Part shown: piece by piece, positions 43,422 through 52,063 of the stretch
Numbering within the stretch: the first letter of the stretch is position 1
Layout: each line of letters starts with the position of its first letter
Assembly: GCA_002050125.1 (NCBI GenBank)
Contig: MWTA01000032.1
Location: 1 to 64,000 of the forward strand
Source of the DNA: Anaerolineae bacterium UTCFX2
GTDB lineage: Bacteria > Chloroflexota > Anaerolineae > Anaerolineales > UBA4823
DNA: 64,000 bases
Direction of reading: 5' to 3'
Made by a program: the position numbers and the translations under genes
Notes under the pieces: model-generated
The model's database searches: none
The model's input: only the letters and a program-made list of their open reading frames with translations
What the model was told of the DNA's origin: nothing

Positions 43422-44864
43422 ATGCCTAAAACACGCACTCAATATGTTTGCCAGCAATGCGGGCGCGCCAGCGCGCGCCAGATGGGGCGCTGCCCACAAT
43501 GCGGCGCCTGGAACAGTATGCTGGAGGAAATCATTCCCGAGGTCGCCGGCGCCTCCGCCGCGCGCCACGCGCGCGGGCTTTCGGGGGGGCGCACGACCCC
43601 GCGGCGTCTGAGCGAGATCGGAGGGGATGTCGATGAGCGGCTGCCTCTCTCGATACACGAATTTGCGCGCGTGCTCGGCGGCGGCGTAGTTCCAGGTTCG
43701 ATTGTTCTGATCGGCGGCGATCCCGGGATTGGCAAATCCACGCTGCTGCTCCAGGTGGCGCTTGAAATGGCGCGGCGCACCCCTGTGTTGTACGTCTCGG
43801 GGGAGGAATCCGAACGGCAGATCAAGATGCGCGCTAAGCGCCTGCTGCGCCTGGCGCAGAACGGCGCTGACGCCGCTGCTGTAGAAGAAGCGTTTCCGCA
43901 AGACCTGTTCCTGGTCACCGAGACGAACCTGAGCCAGATCCTGGAGCACATCGCGGAGGTCAAGCCGCAGCTGCTGATCCTGGACTCGGTCCAGACCACT
44001 TATATACCGGAATTGGACAGCTCCGCCGGCTCGGTCACACAGGTGCGCGAGACCGCCGCGCGCTTGCGCGAACTGGCAAAGTCGAGCGGGATGGCGGTCT
44101 TCTTGATCGGTCATGTGACGAAGGAAGGCGCAATCGCGGGGCCGCGCGTGCTCGAGCACATCGTGGACACGGTGCTGTACCTCGAGGGGGACCGCTTCCA
44201 GTCTTACCGGCTGCTGCGCTCCACGAAGAATCGCTTTGGGGCGACCTCTGAAGTGGGGGTGTTCGAGATGCGCGAGCGCGGCTTGGTCGAGATCGTCAAC
44301 CCTTCCGAAGCGTTTCTGGCTGAGCGCATGGTGAACGCCCCCGGTTCGGCAATTGTGGTGACGATGGAAGGGACCCGGCCGCTGCTGGTCGAGATCCAGG
44401 GGCTGACCAGCCCCACCGCGTTTGGCAACCCGCGCCGCACGCCGAACGGGATCGATTTCAACCGGCTGCTGCTCACCGCTGCGGTTCTCACGCGCCGCTT
44501 GGGGATGCGCCTGGGCGAGCAGGACATTTTTGTCAACGTGGTTGGCGGGATTTCCATCAGCGAGCCGGCGGCTGACCTGGCGGTAGCGGCGGCAATTGCC
44601 TCCTCTTTGCGCGGCGTGCCGGTGCGCGCCGAGTCGGTGTTGATTGGCGAGGTGGGGCTTTCGGGCGAGCTGCGCCTGGTGGGTCAGATGCCCGCCCGGC
44701 TGCGTGAAGCGGCTAAGCTGGGTTTCAAGACCGCGATTGTCCCGCGGCGTTTGCGCCAGTTCGAACCCTGGCCCGAAGACATACAGGTGGTGGAGGCGCG
44801 CTCGCTGCGCCAGGCGCTCGAGGCGGCTTTGCTGCCGGGCTCGCCCGATGAAAAGGCGGAATAG
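43422..44864 (+). CDS. radA: DNA repair protein RadA
   Basis: 480 residues. N-terminal C4 zinc finger (Cys10, Cys13, Cys24, Cys27), RecA-like core with Walker A GGDPGIGKSTLLLQ (about 102-115), the RadA-specific KNRFG motif in STKNRFGATSEVGVFEM near 268, and a C-terminal Lon-protease-like domain (about 300-450). RadA is a helicase that promotes branch migration in recombination. Complete. It is followed at 26 bases by a dus gene in the same direction. Confidence 0.97.
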   Translation: MPKTRTQYVCQQCGRASARQMGRCPQCGAWNSMLEEIIPEVAGASAARHARGLSGGRTTPRRLSEIGGDVDERLPLSIHEFARVLGGGVVPGSIVLIGGDPGIGKSTLLLQVALEMARRTPVLYVSGEESERQIKMRAKRLLRLAQNGADAAAVEEAFPQDLFLVTETNLSQILEHIAEVKPQLLILDSVQTTYIPELDSSAGSVTQVRETAARLRELAKSSGMAVFLIGHVTKEGAIAGPRVLEHIVDTVLYLEGDRFQSYRLLRSTKNRFGATSEVGVFEMRERGLVEIVNPSEAFLAERMVNAPGSAIVVTMEGTRPLLVEIQGLTSPTAFGNPRRTPNGIDFNRLLLTAAVLTRRLGMRLGEQDIFVNVVGGISISEPAADLAVAAAIASSLRGVPVRAESVLIGEVGLSGELRLVGQMPARLREAAKLGFKTAIVPRRLRQFEPWPEDIQVVEARSLRQALEAALLPGSPDEKAE

Positions 44865-44890
44865 CCGCCGCCGCTAGATTCTCTCTCGAC

Positions 44891-45850
44891 ATGCAGGTTA
44901 CGCAAACGCACCCCAGCTTCACAATTGGGGAGATCCCGGTCTACGGCGACCTGATCCTTGCGCCGATGGATGGCTTCTCCGACCAGCCTTTTCGTTCGTT
45001 GTGCCGCGAACTCGGCTCGGCGGTCAGTTACAGCGAGTTCATCAATGCGCTGGATGTGCTGCACGGTCACCCGCGCCTGGAGGAAAAGCTGGCTTTCCAG
45101 TCCGAAGAACGCCCGCTGATTTACCAGATCTACGACAGCGAGCCGGCGCGTCTGGTCGAGGCGGCGCTCAAGCTGCGCCGGCGCGGACCGGACGCGATCG
45201 ACCTCAACCTGGGTTGTTCGGACCGCAGCGTGGCGGGGCGCGGGGCTGGCGCAGGAATGCTGCGCGACCCGCAGAGGGCGGCTCTGGCAATCGGGATGCT
45301 CCGCCGGGCGCTGGACATTCCGGTGACCGCCAAAATGCGCCTGGGCTGGGACGATCAGGAGCGCAACTACCTGACGGTCGCCCAGCTGCTCGAACAAAAC
45401 GGGGCAAGCCTGATCGCGGTGCACGGTCGCACGAAAGCGCAGGGGTACTCCGGCGCGGCGGACTGGGATGCGATCGCCAGGATCAAACAGGCGGTCAGCG
45501 TGCCGGTGATTGCCAACGGCGACGTGCGGAGCGCGGCGGACATCGAGCGCGTCTTAGCGCACACCGGCTGCGACGGCGTGATGATCGGCCGCGCCGCGAT
45601 CGGCAATCCCTGGATCTTCTCCAGGCTGGACCGCGATCAGGTATCCAAAGAGCAGGTGCGGGAAGTGATGCTGCGCCACCTGGAGCGTAACCAGGCGTTT
45701 TACGGTGAAACGCGCGGGCTGGTGCTCTTCCGCAAATACGCCAGCCGGTATCTCTCGCCGTTGAGGCTCTCGGTGGAACTGCGCAAGCAGCTGCTCACGG
45801 CTGAAACCTCACCCGATTTCCTCGAAATTCTCGATCGGATACCGGCTTGA
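44891..45850 (+). CDS. dus: tRNA-dihydrouridine synthase
   Basis: 319 residues. FMN-binding TIM barrel with LILAPMDGFSDQPFRSLCRELG, YQIYDSEP, the NLGCSDRSVAGRGAGAGML active-site loop with the catalytic Cys (near 109), PVTAKMRLGWDD, AVHGRTKAQGYSGAADW and IANGDVRSAAD. The family usually has NxGCP; here Pro is Ser. Reduces specific uridines in tRNA. DusB-like by pattern. No ribosome-binding site is visible, so coupling to radA is likely. Confidence 0.94.
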   Translation: MQVTQTHPSFTIGEIPVYGDLILAPMDGFSDQPFRSLCRELGSAVSYSEFINALDVLHGHPRLEEKLAFQSEERPLIYQIYDSEPARLVEAALKLRRRGPDAIDLNLGCSDRSVAGRGAGAGMLRDPQRAALAIGMLRRALDIPVTAKMRLGWDDQERNYLTVAQLLEQNGASLIAVHGRTKAQGYSGAADWDAIARIKQAVSVPVIANGDVRSAADIERVLAHTGCDGVMIGRAAIGNPWIFSRLDRDQVSKEQVREVMLRHLERNQAFYGETRGLVLFRKYASRYLSPLRLSVELRKQLLTAETSPDFLEILDRIPA

Positions 45851-45950
45851 TCAATCTTATACCTCGCAGTCACATCCAGTCGGGCATGACCCATACCGCC
45901 ATTGATTTACGATATGGGGGTAGAATAAAAGATATAGGCAAGGAGAATTT

Positions 45951-46481
45951 ATGACAGCACTATCTCAGACGAATCGCGGCCTCTTGGATCGGGGGCTCAT
46001 CTCGCGGGTGCGGCGCAACCACGGGCTGGAACATGCCACGCTGCACGTGTTGACGGAGGGGTTTCCGGGCCGGCCGCTGGCGGGACATTCCGACGTGGGC
46101 GGTTTCTGGATCATCGGTGAACTGGAAACCCCCGACGTAATTTCGGCTGCGGAGGAAGCGCTGGCGCGCCTGCAAGCCGGCGAGCGCCGGCTTGCGGTGC
46201 ATCCGAGCTGCGGGACCAACTTTGCCACCGCGGGGGTGCTGGCGGGTTTGGCAGCCGGGGCGGCGATGTTCGGCGCCGGGCGCAAATTACGCACCAACAT
46301 CGAGCGGCTGCCGGCTGCGATCATGCTGGCGACGTTGGCGCTCGTCGTTGCTCAACCCCTCGGTCTGCTGGTCCAGGAGCGTTTCACCACGTCCGGCGAG
46401 CCGGGTTCGCTGCAAGTGGTAGAGGTGAAACGCGTCCAAAACTCCCGCTTGCCGGTTCACCGGGTCGCCACGCAGGGTTGA
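45951..46481 (+). CDS. DUF6391-like membrane protein
   Basis: 176 residues with AAGGAG before the ATG. Motifs RRNHGLEHATLHVL, LAGHSDVGGFWIIG and LAVHPSCGTNFATAGVLAGLAAGAA followed by a second hydrophobic helix (LPAAIMLATLALVVAQPLGLLVQ). The His-rich and Cys-containing blocks resemble DUF6391 proteins of Chloroflexi and Cyanobacteria; I assign this by memory of the pattern only. Two probable membrane helices. Function unknown. Four bases separate it from holA. Confidence 0.65.
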   Translation: MTALSQTNRGLLDRGLISRVRRNHGLEHATLHVLTEGFPGRPLAGHSDVGGFWIIGELETPDVISAAEEALARLQAGERRLAVHPSCGTNFATAGVLAGLAAGAAMFGAGRKLRTNIERLPAAIMLATLALVVAQPLGLLVQERFTTSGEPGSLQVVEVKRVQNSRLPVHRVATQG

Positions 46482-46484
46482 GAT

Positions 46485-47492
46485 ATGGGAAAACCCACGC
46501 CGGTGGTTTATATCCTGCACGGCGAGGATGAATTTGGGATTGCCAAGAAGCTTGCCGAATTTGAGCGGCTGTTTGACGATCCGGGCGCTGCAGCAATGAA
46601 CACCATCAGGCTGGAGGGCGGGGCGTTTCAACCGGAAAGGTTGATGGAAGTCGCCGGAGCGCTGCCGTTCCTGGCTAAGCGCCGCCTGGTGATCGTGTTC
46701 AATCCGACGAGCCGGCTGGGGACGAAGGAAGCCCGGCAGAAATTCATGCAAGACCTCGAGCAGATCCCGGCGACGACGGCGCTGGTCCTGTGCGAAGACA
46801 GACTGCTCACGGTCGAGCGGGAGGGGGAAAAAGATACGCGCCGCTGGCTCGAAAAATGGGCGCAAAAGAACCCCGAGCGCGCCTGGATTCGGGCGTTTCC
46901 GCCGCCAAAAGGCGGTGAATGGGCGCAGTCAATCCAGAATCTGGCGCGCCAGGAAGGCGGGCAAATTTCTCCGCAGACGTCTGTGGCGCTGTATGAACTC
47001 ACCAACGGCGACTTGCGCCTGGCAGCCCAGGAAGTGAAAAAGCTGCTGGCTTATGTGAACTATAGCCGCCCCATCCAGCTTGAGGACGCGCTGAAGCTGA
47101 CCGCCGATGTGGGTCAGGGGGACATTTTTGCAATGGTGGACGCGTTGGGAAACCGCGACCGGCGCCGGGCGCTGGGGATGCTGCGCCGGCTGCTGGATTA
47201 CCTGGACTATTATGCGATCTTTGGGATGACCGTGCGCCAGTTTCGCCAGATTGCGCAGACGCGCGCGATCTTGGATGCGGGCAAGGACAAAGCGGAGGTT
47301 ATCCGCGTGTTTAGGTTGTTTGATAAAAAAGCTTTCCTGGCGGACCGGTTGATCGGGCAGGCGCGCCATTTTTCAATAGCGGAACTGCGGTTGATCTACC
47401 ATCGCCTGCTGGAGACGGACGAAGCGGTCAAGACCAGCCAGATGCCGGGCGATCTGGCGTTGGAGATGCTGGTCGCTTCCTTGACAGATTGA
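46485..47492 (+). CDS. holA: DNA polymerase III delta subunit
   Basis: 335 residues. N-terminal AAA+-like domain without a P-loop: VYILHGEDEFGIAKKLAEFERLF, LPFLAKRRLVIVFNP and a Lys/Arg-rich region. It continues with LYELTNGDLRLAAQEVKKLLAYV and DIFAMVDALGNRDRRRALGMLRRLLD, and the C-terminal collar helix bundle. This is the pattern of HolA, the clamp-loader wrench that opens the beta clamp. Length is normal. Confidence 0.88.
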   Translation: MGKPTPVVYILHGEDEFGIAKKLAEFERLFDDPGAAAMNTIRLEGGAFQPERLMEVAGALPFLAKRRLVIVFNPTSRLGTKEARQKFMQDLEQIPATTALVLCEDRLLTVEREGEKDTRRWLEKWAQKNPERAWIRAFPPPKGGEWAQSIQNLARQEGGQISPQTSVALYELTNGDLRLAAQEVKKLLAYVNYSRPIQLEDALKLTADVGQGDIFAMVDALGNRDRRRALGMLRRLLDYLDYYAIFGMTVRQFRQIAQTRAILDAGKDKAEVIRVFRLFDKKAFLADRLIGQARHFSIAELRLIYHRLLETDEAVKTSQMPGDLALEMLVASLTD

Positions 47493-47540
47493 AAGGCAGA
47501 TTAAAAAAAAGACAGGTTGAAACAGCCCGCGACGTGCGCG

Positions 47541-47573
47541 CCGGGGCAGCGCTGTTAGTGTACGCTGCCCCGG
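47541..47573. terminator. Strong hairpin between convergent genes
   Basis: CCGGGGCAGCG (47541-47551) pairs perfectly with CGCTGCCCCGG (47563-47573) around an 11-base loop. It sits between the stops of holA and the small protein gene. Neither side has a T tract, so it may stop transcription only weakly or protect 3' ends from both directions. Confidence 0.55.
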
Positions 47574-47582
47574 CTGTCTTGG

Positions 47583-47861
47583 TTACGCCCCGCCGTTGAC
47601 GCCGATCCAGAGGTGGTTGGGGAGGACCGATTGGTTGGAACGCACTTCGATGCCGCCGGCGGTGAAGCGCTTCTCGTTATGCTTCTCGTTGGTGGGCGGC
47701 GCAGCGACTGCACCAGATTTGCCGTTGAGCATACTGGGATGGACGAAGCAGAGGGTGGGTCTGCTGCCGTATTTATCCCGATAGTACAGCGCGGCGCGCT
47801 CGATTTTGCTGTCCAGGTTGACTTTGGGGTCGTTATCGAACCAGAGCATGCCGATGTTCAT
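47583..47861 (-). CDS. Small protein of unknown function, partner of the FtsK-like ATPase
   Basis: 92 residues; the start overlaps the ATPase stop as ATGA. Opens MNIGMLWFDNDPKVNLDSKIERAALYYRDKYG and continues RPTLCFVHPSMLNGKSG, a compact alpha/beta start that reads like a conserved domain. The C-terminal half (KRFTAGGIEVRSNQSVLPNHLWIGV) looks like a short beta-rich end. I recognise no family. Coupling and shared SOS-like control tie it to the ATPase. Confidence 0.7.
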   Translation of the reverse strand: MNIGMLWFDNDPKVNLDSKIERAALYYRDKYGSRPTLCFVHPSMLNGKSGAVAAPPTNEKHNEKRFTAGGIEVRSNQSVLPNHLWIGVNGGA

Positions 47862-48784
47862 GTTTCATCTCCTTCCAGATTATTCGGGTCGAAATCTTCG
47901 TCCTGCGCTTGCGATTGCGAGGGGTTGAGGGCGCAGGTCCAGAAGCGCAGCCAGGCGCCGCCGTAAGGAACCAGAAATTGCTGGCCCTTTCGCAGGCGGC
48001 GCGTCGAAAGCCCATCGCTGCTGGCAAGCTGGCGCGCCAGGCGCTCGTCCTGCATGTGACCAAACAGGCGGGTGCGGAACGCGCTGAGGTAGCGTGGCTC
48101 GATCTGCGAGACCTGCCCAGCCGGCAGGGCAGCCAGCGTCCAAAGCTGGTAACGCGGACCGTGGCGGATCAGCCAGTAAAGGCTGCTAAAAGTGGGTTCG
48201 TCCAGGAACGGCAACAACGCTGCCAAATCGTCGATCACCAGCAGGAATGTTGGGTCCTGTGGACCGGTGCGCTTGCGCATTTCAGCGGTGCGCACCATCT
48301 CTTCGACCAGGCTGAGGATGCCGGGATGTTCAACCGGTAGCAAACGGCGGCAGTGGGATTGGTTTTCTAGCCCAGCGTATTCTTCGGGTTGGACGGCGAT
48401 CAGGTTGAAGACGACCTGCTGGGGTGAATTGATGTGAACCAGCGAGGTCAGCAGCGCTTGGAGCAGGGCGGTCTTTCCGCTGCCCGGGTCGCCAACGAGC
48501 AGCAGCGCCCCCGGCGCCGGATTGCTGAAATCCAGCAGGAAGGGTAAGCCGTCGTCGCAAACGCCGAGCAAGGCTGAGCTTTCGGGAATCTCAGCCAGAT
48601 TCAACCCGTCCAAAATTTGATCCAGTTTGGGTTGGACGCTCAGCGCCGGAACCGCAGCCGCCTCAGCCCCGTAAGCCACTAGGGGCGGGGGCTTGCGGCG
48701 CAGCCGCGGATATCCTCCGGCGGCTGGAAAAAAGCGATCGAGTGGTTTGAGGCGGCGAGCCAACGCCTCGTTCAGAGTAGACAT
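47858..48784 (-). CDS. FtsK/SpoIIIE-like P-loop ATPase of unknown function
   Basis: 308 residues with GGAGGAG just before the ATG. Residues 1-90 have no clear match. Residues about 92-290 form a RecA-like ATPase: Walker A LLLVGDPGSGKTALLQALL, Walker B TFLLVIDDLAALLPFL, and a later segment YLSAFRTRLFGHMQDERLARQLASSDG that resembles the sensor region of FtsK/TraB-type motors. No membrane helices and no DNA-binding gamma domain, so it is not a classical FtsK. It forms an operon with the 92-residue protein under a promoter with an SOS-like palindrome. Confidence 0.75.
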   Translation of the reverse strand: MSTLNEALARRLKPLDRFFPAAGGYPRLRRKPPPLVAYGAEAAAVPALSVQPKLDQILDGLNLAEIPESSALLGVCDDGLPFLLDFSNPAPGALLLVGDPGSGKTALLQALLTSLVHINSPQQVVFNLIAVQPEEYAGLENQSHCRRLLPVEHPGILSLVEEMVRTAEMRKRTGPQDPTFLLVIDDLAALLPFLDEPTFSSLYWLIRHGPRYQLWTLAALPAGQVSQIEPRYLSAFRTRLFGHMQDERLARQLASSDGLSTRRLRKGQQFLVPYGGAWLRFWTCALNPSQSQAQDEDFDPNNLEGDET

Positions 48785-48804
48785 AGCTCCTCCATTCTTG
48801 CTAT

Positions 48805-48822
48805 ATAGAACATATGTTCTAT
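48805..48822. promoter_or_regulatory. SOS-like operator palindrome
   Basis: An 18-base perfect palindrome with core GAACATATGTTC, matching the Gram-positive LexA/DinR design GAAC-N4-GTTC. It overlaps the end of the -10 element and the expected transcription start of the ATPase operon, the right place for a repressor. Confidence 0.65.
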
Positions 48823-48848
48823 TATAAACGGTTTTATGGAAGTGTCAA
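48821..48848 (-). promoter_or_regulatory. Near-consensus sigma-70 promoter of the ATPase operon
   Basis: On the minus strand TTGACA (48848-48843), a 16-base spacer and TATAAT (48826-48821). Both hexamers are perfect. Transcription should start near 48814 within the palindrome. Confidence 0.82.
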
Positions 48849-49032
48849 GAGTTGAATTAATGTTCGTGTATTGGCGTATCTTGAGTCGGATTATCCGGGG
48901 CATTGCCTCGATTGTCGGGAAGAATACCCCGCGAACGTCTCCCATGCCGCTGCGGTGAAAATCTCTACTGCGGCGCTGGCTGGGGAAGGGGAAGGGGTTT
49001 TGGATTAGCAGCCTTGAAACTTTACCGGACAA

Positions 49033-50163
49033 TTATAGAGGTTTGCGGTACACCCGGTAGCGCTTGTAGATACGGGCGCCCATGCGCTCCGCCAACTGCG
49101 GGGTAGCCGGGTTGTCCTCGCTGGTGAGCGACAGGTCGATCCATTCATAGCCTTTATTTTGCACTCGGCGCGCCATTTCGTCGAACAACAGCACCCCCAC
49201 CCCGCGATTCCAGTATTCCGGCAAGACCAGAACGCTCTTGATCGTCAGGCACTTGGGCTGGCGGCGCATATACCAGATCAGCCGCAGGTAATCCCAGGGA
49301 TAGCGCAAACCGTTGGCATGTTGAAAGGCTTCGTTCAAGTTTGGCAGCGCCGGGAACCAGCCGACCGCGCGCCCATCCACTTCGGCAAACAGGATCAACT
49401 CTGGGTCGGCGACCTGGCGAAATTGCGCCAGCATTTCCTCCAGCGCCTCGCGCTGCCAGGGAATGAAATCGGTCAGGTGGGCGGTGGCGCGGTTGAGCAG
49501 TTCCAGGATGGTTTGAGCTTCTTCGGTCCAACGATCCAGGCGCGCTGCGCGGATCTGGATCTGGCCGCGTTGGCGCAGACGGTCAGCCAGGCGGTGTAAA
49601 TGCTCCATTTCCGGGTTGTCTGCCGTCAGATCGAAGGCAAATGCCAGATTGTCGCCGCGCGCGGGGGCGAAGCCATAGCGCTCGACGAAATCACGATAAT
49701 AGGGTGGCGTGTGACCGCAGAGCAGCGCCGGCGGGCGGTCGCGCCCTTCGATCAGCACGCCATAACTGTCTTCATAATCGAGGTTGAATGGACCATAGAG
49801 CGTTTCCAGCCCGCGCTGGCGCGCCCAGTCAGCGGCGCGCTCGAACAGAGCGCAGGCAATTTCATAGTCGGGGAGGCACTCGAAGAAACCGAACATGCAA
49901 TCGCGCATGCCGCGTTGTTCGTTGACCGCGCGATCTTCTGCAGCGCAGATGGTGCCTGCCGGGCGGTTGTCTTGCCAGGCGATAAAGAATTCAGCTTCAC
50001 CGCGCTGAAAAAAAGCGCCCTTTTGTGGATCGATGCGCCGCGTGAGCTCCGGCAGAAGCGGGGGCGCCCAGAGCGGATCGCCGCGGTAGATGCGCCAGGG
50101 AAAACGCAGAAAGATATTACGGTCAGCCCGGCTGCGCAGCGGGAGAATCTGCAGAGTGCTCAT
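49033..50163 (-). CDS. GNAT-superfamily acyltransferase, two-domain type
   Basis: 376 residues. N-terminal half: WRIYRGDPLWAPPLLPELTRRIDPQKGAFFQRGEAEFFIAW and a degenerate GNAT core. C-terminal half: LILFAEVDGRAVGWFPALPNLNEAF, IKSVLVLPEYWNRGVGVLLFDEMARRV (pyrophosphate loop region) and SEDNPATPQLAERMGARIYKRYRVYRKPL. The pattern is that of large bacterial N-acyltransferase proteins whose substrate is unknown. It overlaps the transporter stop by ATGA, so the two are co-translated, suggesting a shared substrate. Confidence 0.8.
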   Translation of the reverse strand: MSTLQILPLRSRADRNIFLRFPWRIYRGDPLWAPPLLPELTRRIDPQKGAFFQRGEAEFFIAWQDNRPAGTICAAEDRAVNEQRGMRDCMFGFFECLPDYEIACALFERAADWARQRGLETLYGPFNLDYEDSYGVLIEGRDRPPALLCGHTPPYYRDFVERYGFAPARGDNLAFAFDLTADNPEMEHLHRLADRLRQRGQIQIRAARLDRWTEEAQTILELLNRATAHLTDFIPWQREALEEMLAQFRQVADPELILFAEVDGRAVGWFPALPNLNEAFQHANGLRYPWDYLRLIWYMRRQPKCLTIKSVLVLPEYWNRGVGVLLFDEMARRVQNKGYEWIDLSLTSEDNPATPQLAERMGARIYKRYRVYRKPL

Positions 50164-51524
50164 AGGACTTCCGGCGGCTCCAGCGCAGTAGCCCGGCGTT
50201 CTTCCAGTTGCATGACCACTTCGTTGTATTCCGCCCTTCCGAGCGGATAGAAGTAGGCGAAGACGATCCCGCTCAGCAGCAGCAGCGCCGGGATCGGACC
50301 GACCACCAGCCGAATCCCGAACAAGGCGGATGGCTGCTGGACAGCCGCGTTGGGGATGTAGCCGGTCCGGTCGAGCAGCAGCAGGATGAGCGGGATGGCG
50401 ATGGAAGAGGCTACTTTCTGCATCAGAGAAACCAGGCTGTAGAACATCCCTTCATGGCGTTTGCCGGTTTGCAGCTCATCCCATTCGATGGCGTCGGGAA
50501 TGATCGCCCAGGTCAGTACGTGGGCGGCGCTTATCCCGATGCCCGCCATGATACACAAGGTCATGATCCAGGGTAAACCGGTGTCGGCGGTAACCGTGAC
50601 CAACACAACCTGGACGGCAGCCCAAAAAGCGATCCCGAAGATGTAAGCCAGGCGTTTGTTCCAGTTGTGCGCCATCCAGACCCACAACGGCAAGGCGATG
50701 ATGGCGGTTATGAAGATGGCGCCCATGATCAAATCGCTTTGATCTTCACGCAGCAGCGCATATTTAATAAAAAAGAGCAGCGCAGTCTGTAAGATGTCTA
50801 TTGCAACCCAGGTGAGCAGGAAGATCACCGCGCCAAAAATGAAAGGTCGATTTTTTAACGCGGCGCGCAGCGACTGGATCAGGCGCGGCTGCTGCGCCTG
50901 CATGTAATCGGGGCGCTCGCGGGTGTTGAAAAAGACGAGCAGGATGGGCAGCATACAAAGCAGTCCAAAAAGAACCGCCATTTCACGCACCCGCCCGGCG
51001 TTTTCAGGGATGAGCGAACCGATGATCGCCAACGGAATTGTGAAGGCGATCAGGCTGCCCGCGATTGAAAAGAGCATGCGGTATGAGGTCAGGCTGGTGC
51101 GCTCATCGTAATCCTCGGTCAATTCGGGCGTCAGCGCGGCGTAGGGCATATTGGTCAGGGTAAAGGTGAGGTCGAAGAGCATGTAAGCCAGGGCGTAGTA
51201 ACTAGCGAGCAGGAACTGATTCGCCAGGGGCGGACGAACCCAAAGCATGATAAAACACAAGCCGAACGGCAGGGCGCCAAAGATCAGGAAAGGCCGGCGG
51301 CGCCCCCAACGCGTGCGCATGCGGTCCGAAAGATGCCCGATCAGGGGGTCGTTAATGTAATCCCAGGAGCGGCCTAGGAAAATAGCCAGGGCAGCCAGGC
51401 TGGCTGGCAAACCCACGACATCGGTCAGGAAGATGGCAAAATAGACCGCCAGGATCGTGTTGGTGACGCTGAAAGAGATGTCGCCAAAGCCGTAAATCCA
51501 TTTTGTGCGCCGGTTGAGGGTCAT
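50160..51524 (-). CDS. MFS transporter, GPH (MelB-like) sugar:cation symporter family
   Basis: 454 residues from the ATG at 51524 (GAGG nine bases upstream; a GTG at 51539 is also possible). Twelve membrane helices. GPH signatures: KWIYGFGDISFSVTNTILAVYFAIFLTDVVGLPA, GRSWDYINDPLIGHLSDRMRTRWGRRRPFLIFGALPFG and AALTPELTEDYDERTSLTSYR. Likely sodium- or proton-coupled uptake of a glycoside or sugar acid. It is followed by the coupled acyltransferase gene. Confidence 0.9.
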   Translation of the reverse strand: MTLNRRTKWIYGFGDISFSVTNTILAVYFAIFLTDVVGLPASLAALAIFLGRSWDYINDPLIGHLSDRMRTRWGRRRPFLIFGALPFGLCFIMLWVRPPLANQFLLASYYALAYMLFDLTFTLTNMPYAALTPELTEDYDERTSLTSYRMLFSIAGSLIAFTIPLAIIGSLIPENAGRVREMAVLFGLLCMLPILLVFFNTRERPDYMQAQQPRLIQSLRAALKNRPFIFGAVIFLLTWVAIDILQTALLFFIKYALLREDQSDLIMGAIFITAIIALPLWVWMAHNWNKRLAYIFGIAFWAAVQVVLVTVTADTGLPWIMTLCIMAGIGISAAHVLTWAIIPDAIEWDELQTGKRHEGMFYSLVSLMQKVASSIAIPLILLLLDRTGYIPNAAVQQPSALFGIRLVVGPIPALLLLSGIVFAYFYPLGRAEYNEVVMQLEERRATALEPPEVL

Positions 51525-51724
51525 AGGCGAGTTCCTCACTGCGAGGTGGGATGATGAAATACTACGCGACCATATAGCCAGTTTTCTGCCTGGATTTTAT
51601 CCGATCTGGCAGGGTTCAGTAACCCAATCCGGCGATAAGAATCCTGCGCGGACGTGCAACTTATTGGACGGTTGTGCATCTAAGATATAGTTTGTCAGAA
51701 TGTTTCATCTGTGAGGTAACGCTT

Positions 51725-51931
51725 ATGCCGCTTTTTGAATTTGTGTGCAGCGAGTGCGGTCAGCCCTTTGAGGAACTGGTTCGCAGTTCCAACGCAATCA
51801 GCGAGGTGAGCTGTCCAGAGTGTGGCAGCCCCAAGGTTTCCAAGAAAATATCCACCTTTGCCTCCAGGCTGAGCGGCGGGGTAAGCTCAAGCGGTTTCAG
51901 CGCGGCGTCATGCGCGCCGGGCGGCGCCTGA
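51725..51931 (+). CDS. FmdB-type zinc-ribbon protein
   Basis: 68 residues; GAGG at about 51713 precedes the ATG. MPLFEFVCSECGQPFEELV and VSCPECGSPKVSKKIS give two CxxC pairs, the compact FmdB ribbon, followed by a Ser/Gly tail ending CAPGGA. A second member of the family to which the gene at 16816 belongs. Role unknown; likely a metal-binding regulator. Confidence 0.85.
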   Translation: MPLFEFVCSECGQPFEELVRSSNAISEVSCPECGSPKVSKKISTFASRLSGGVSSSGFSAASCAPGGA

Positions 51932-52048
51932 GGCATATCCCGTTAGCCGGCTGTAGGCTGGTCAACCCATAATTTTTTCGAGATAAAAGCCTGGGAGCTA
52001 ACAAAAGCCTCAGGCTCTTAAACTATTTACAGAATGTGGACTGGCGGG

Positions 52049-52054
52049 TAAACT
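52049..52054 (+). promoter_or_regulatory. -10-like element (TAAACT) for a possibly leaderless gene
   Basis: TAAACT ends six bases before GTG 52061 and nine before ATG 52064, with no ribosome-binding site. Weaker match than the other examples. Confidence 0.35.
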
Positions 52055-52063
52055 TTCGGGGTG

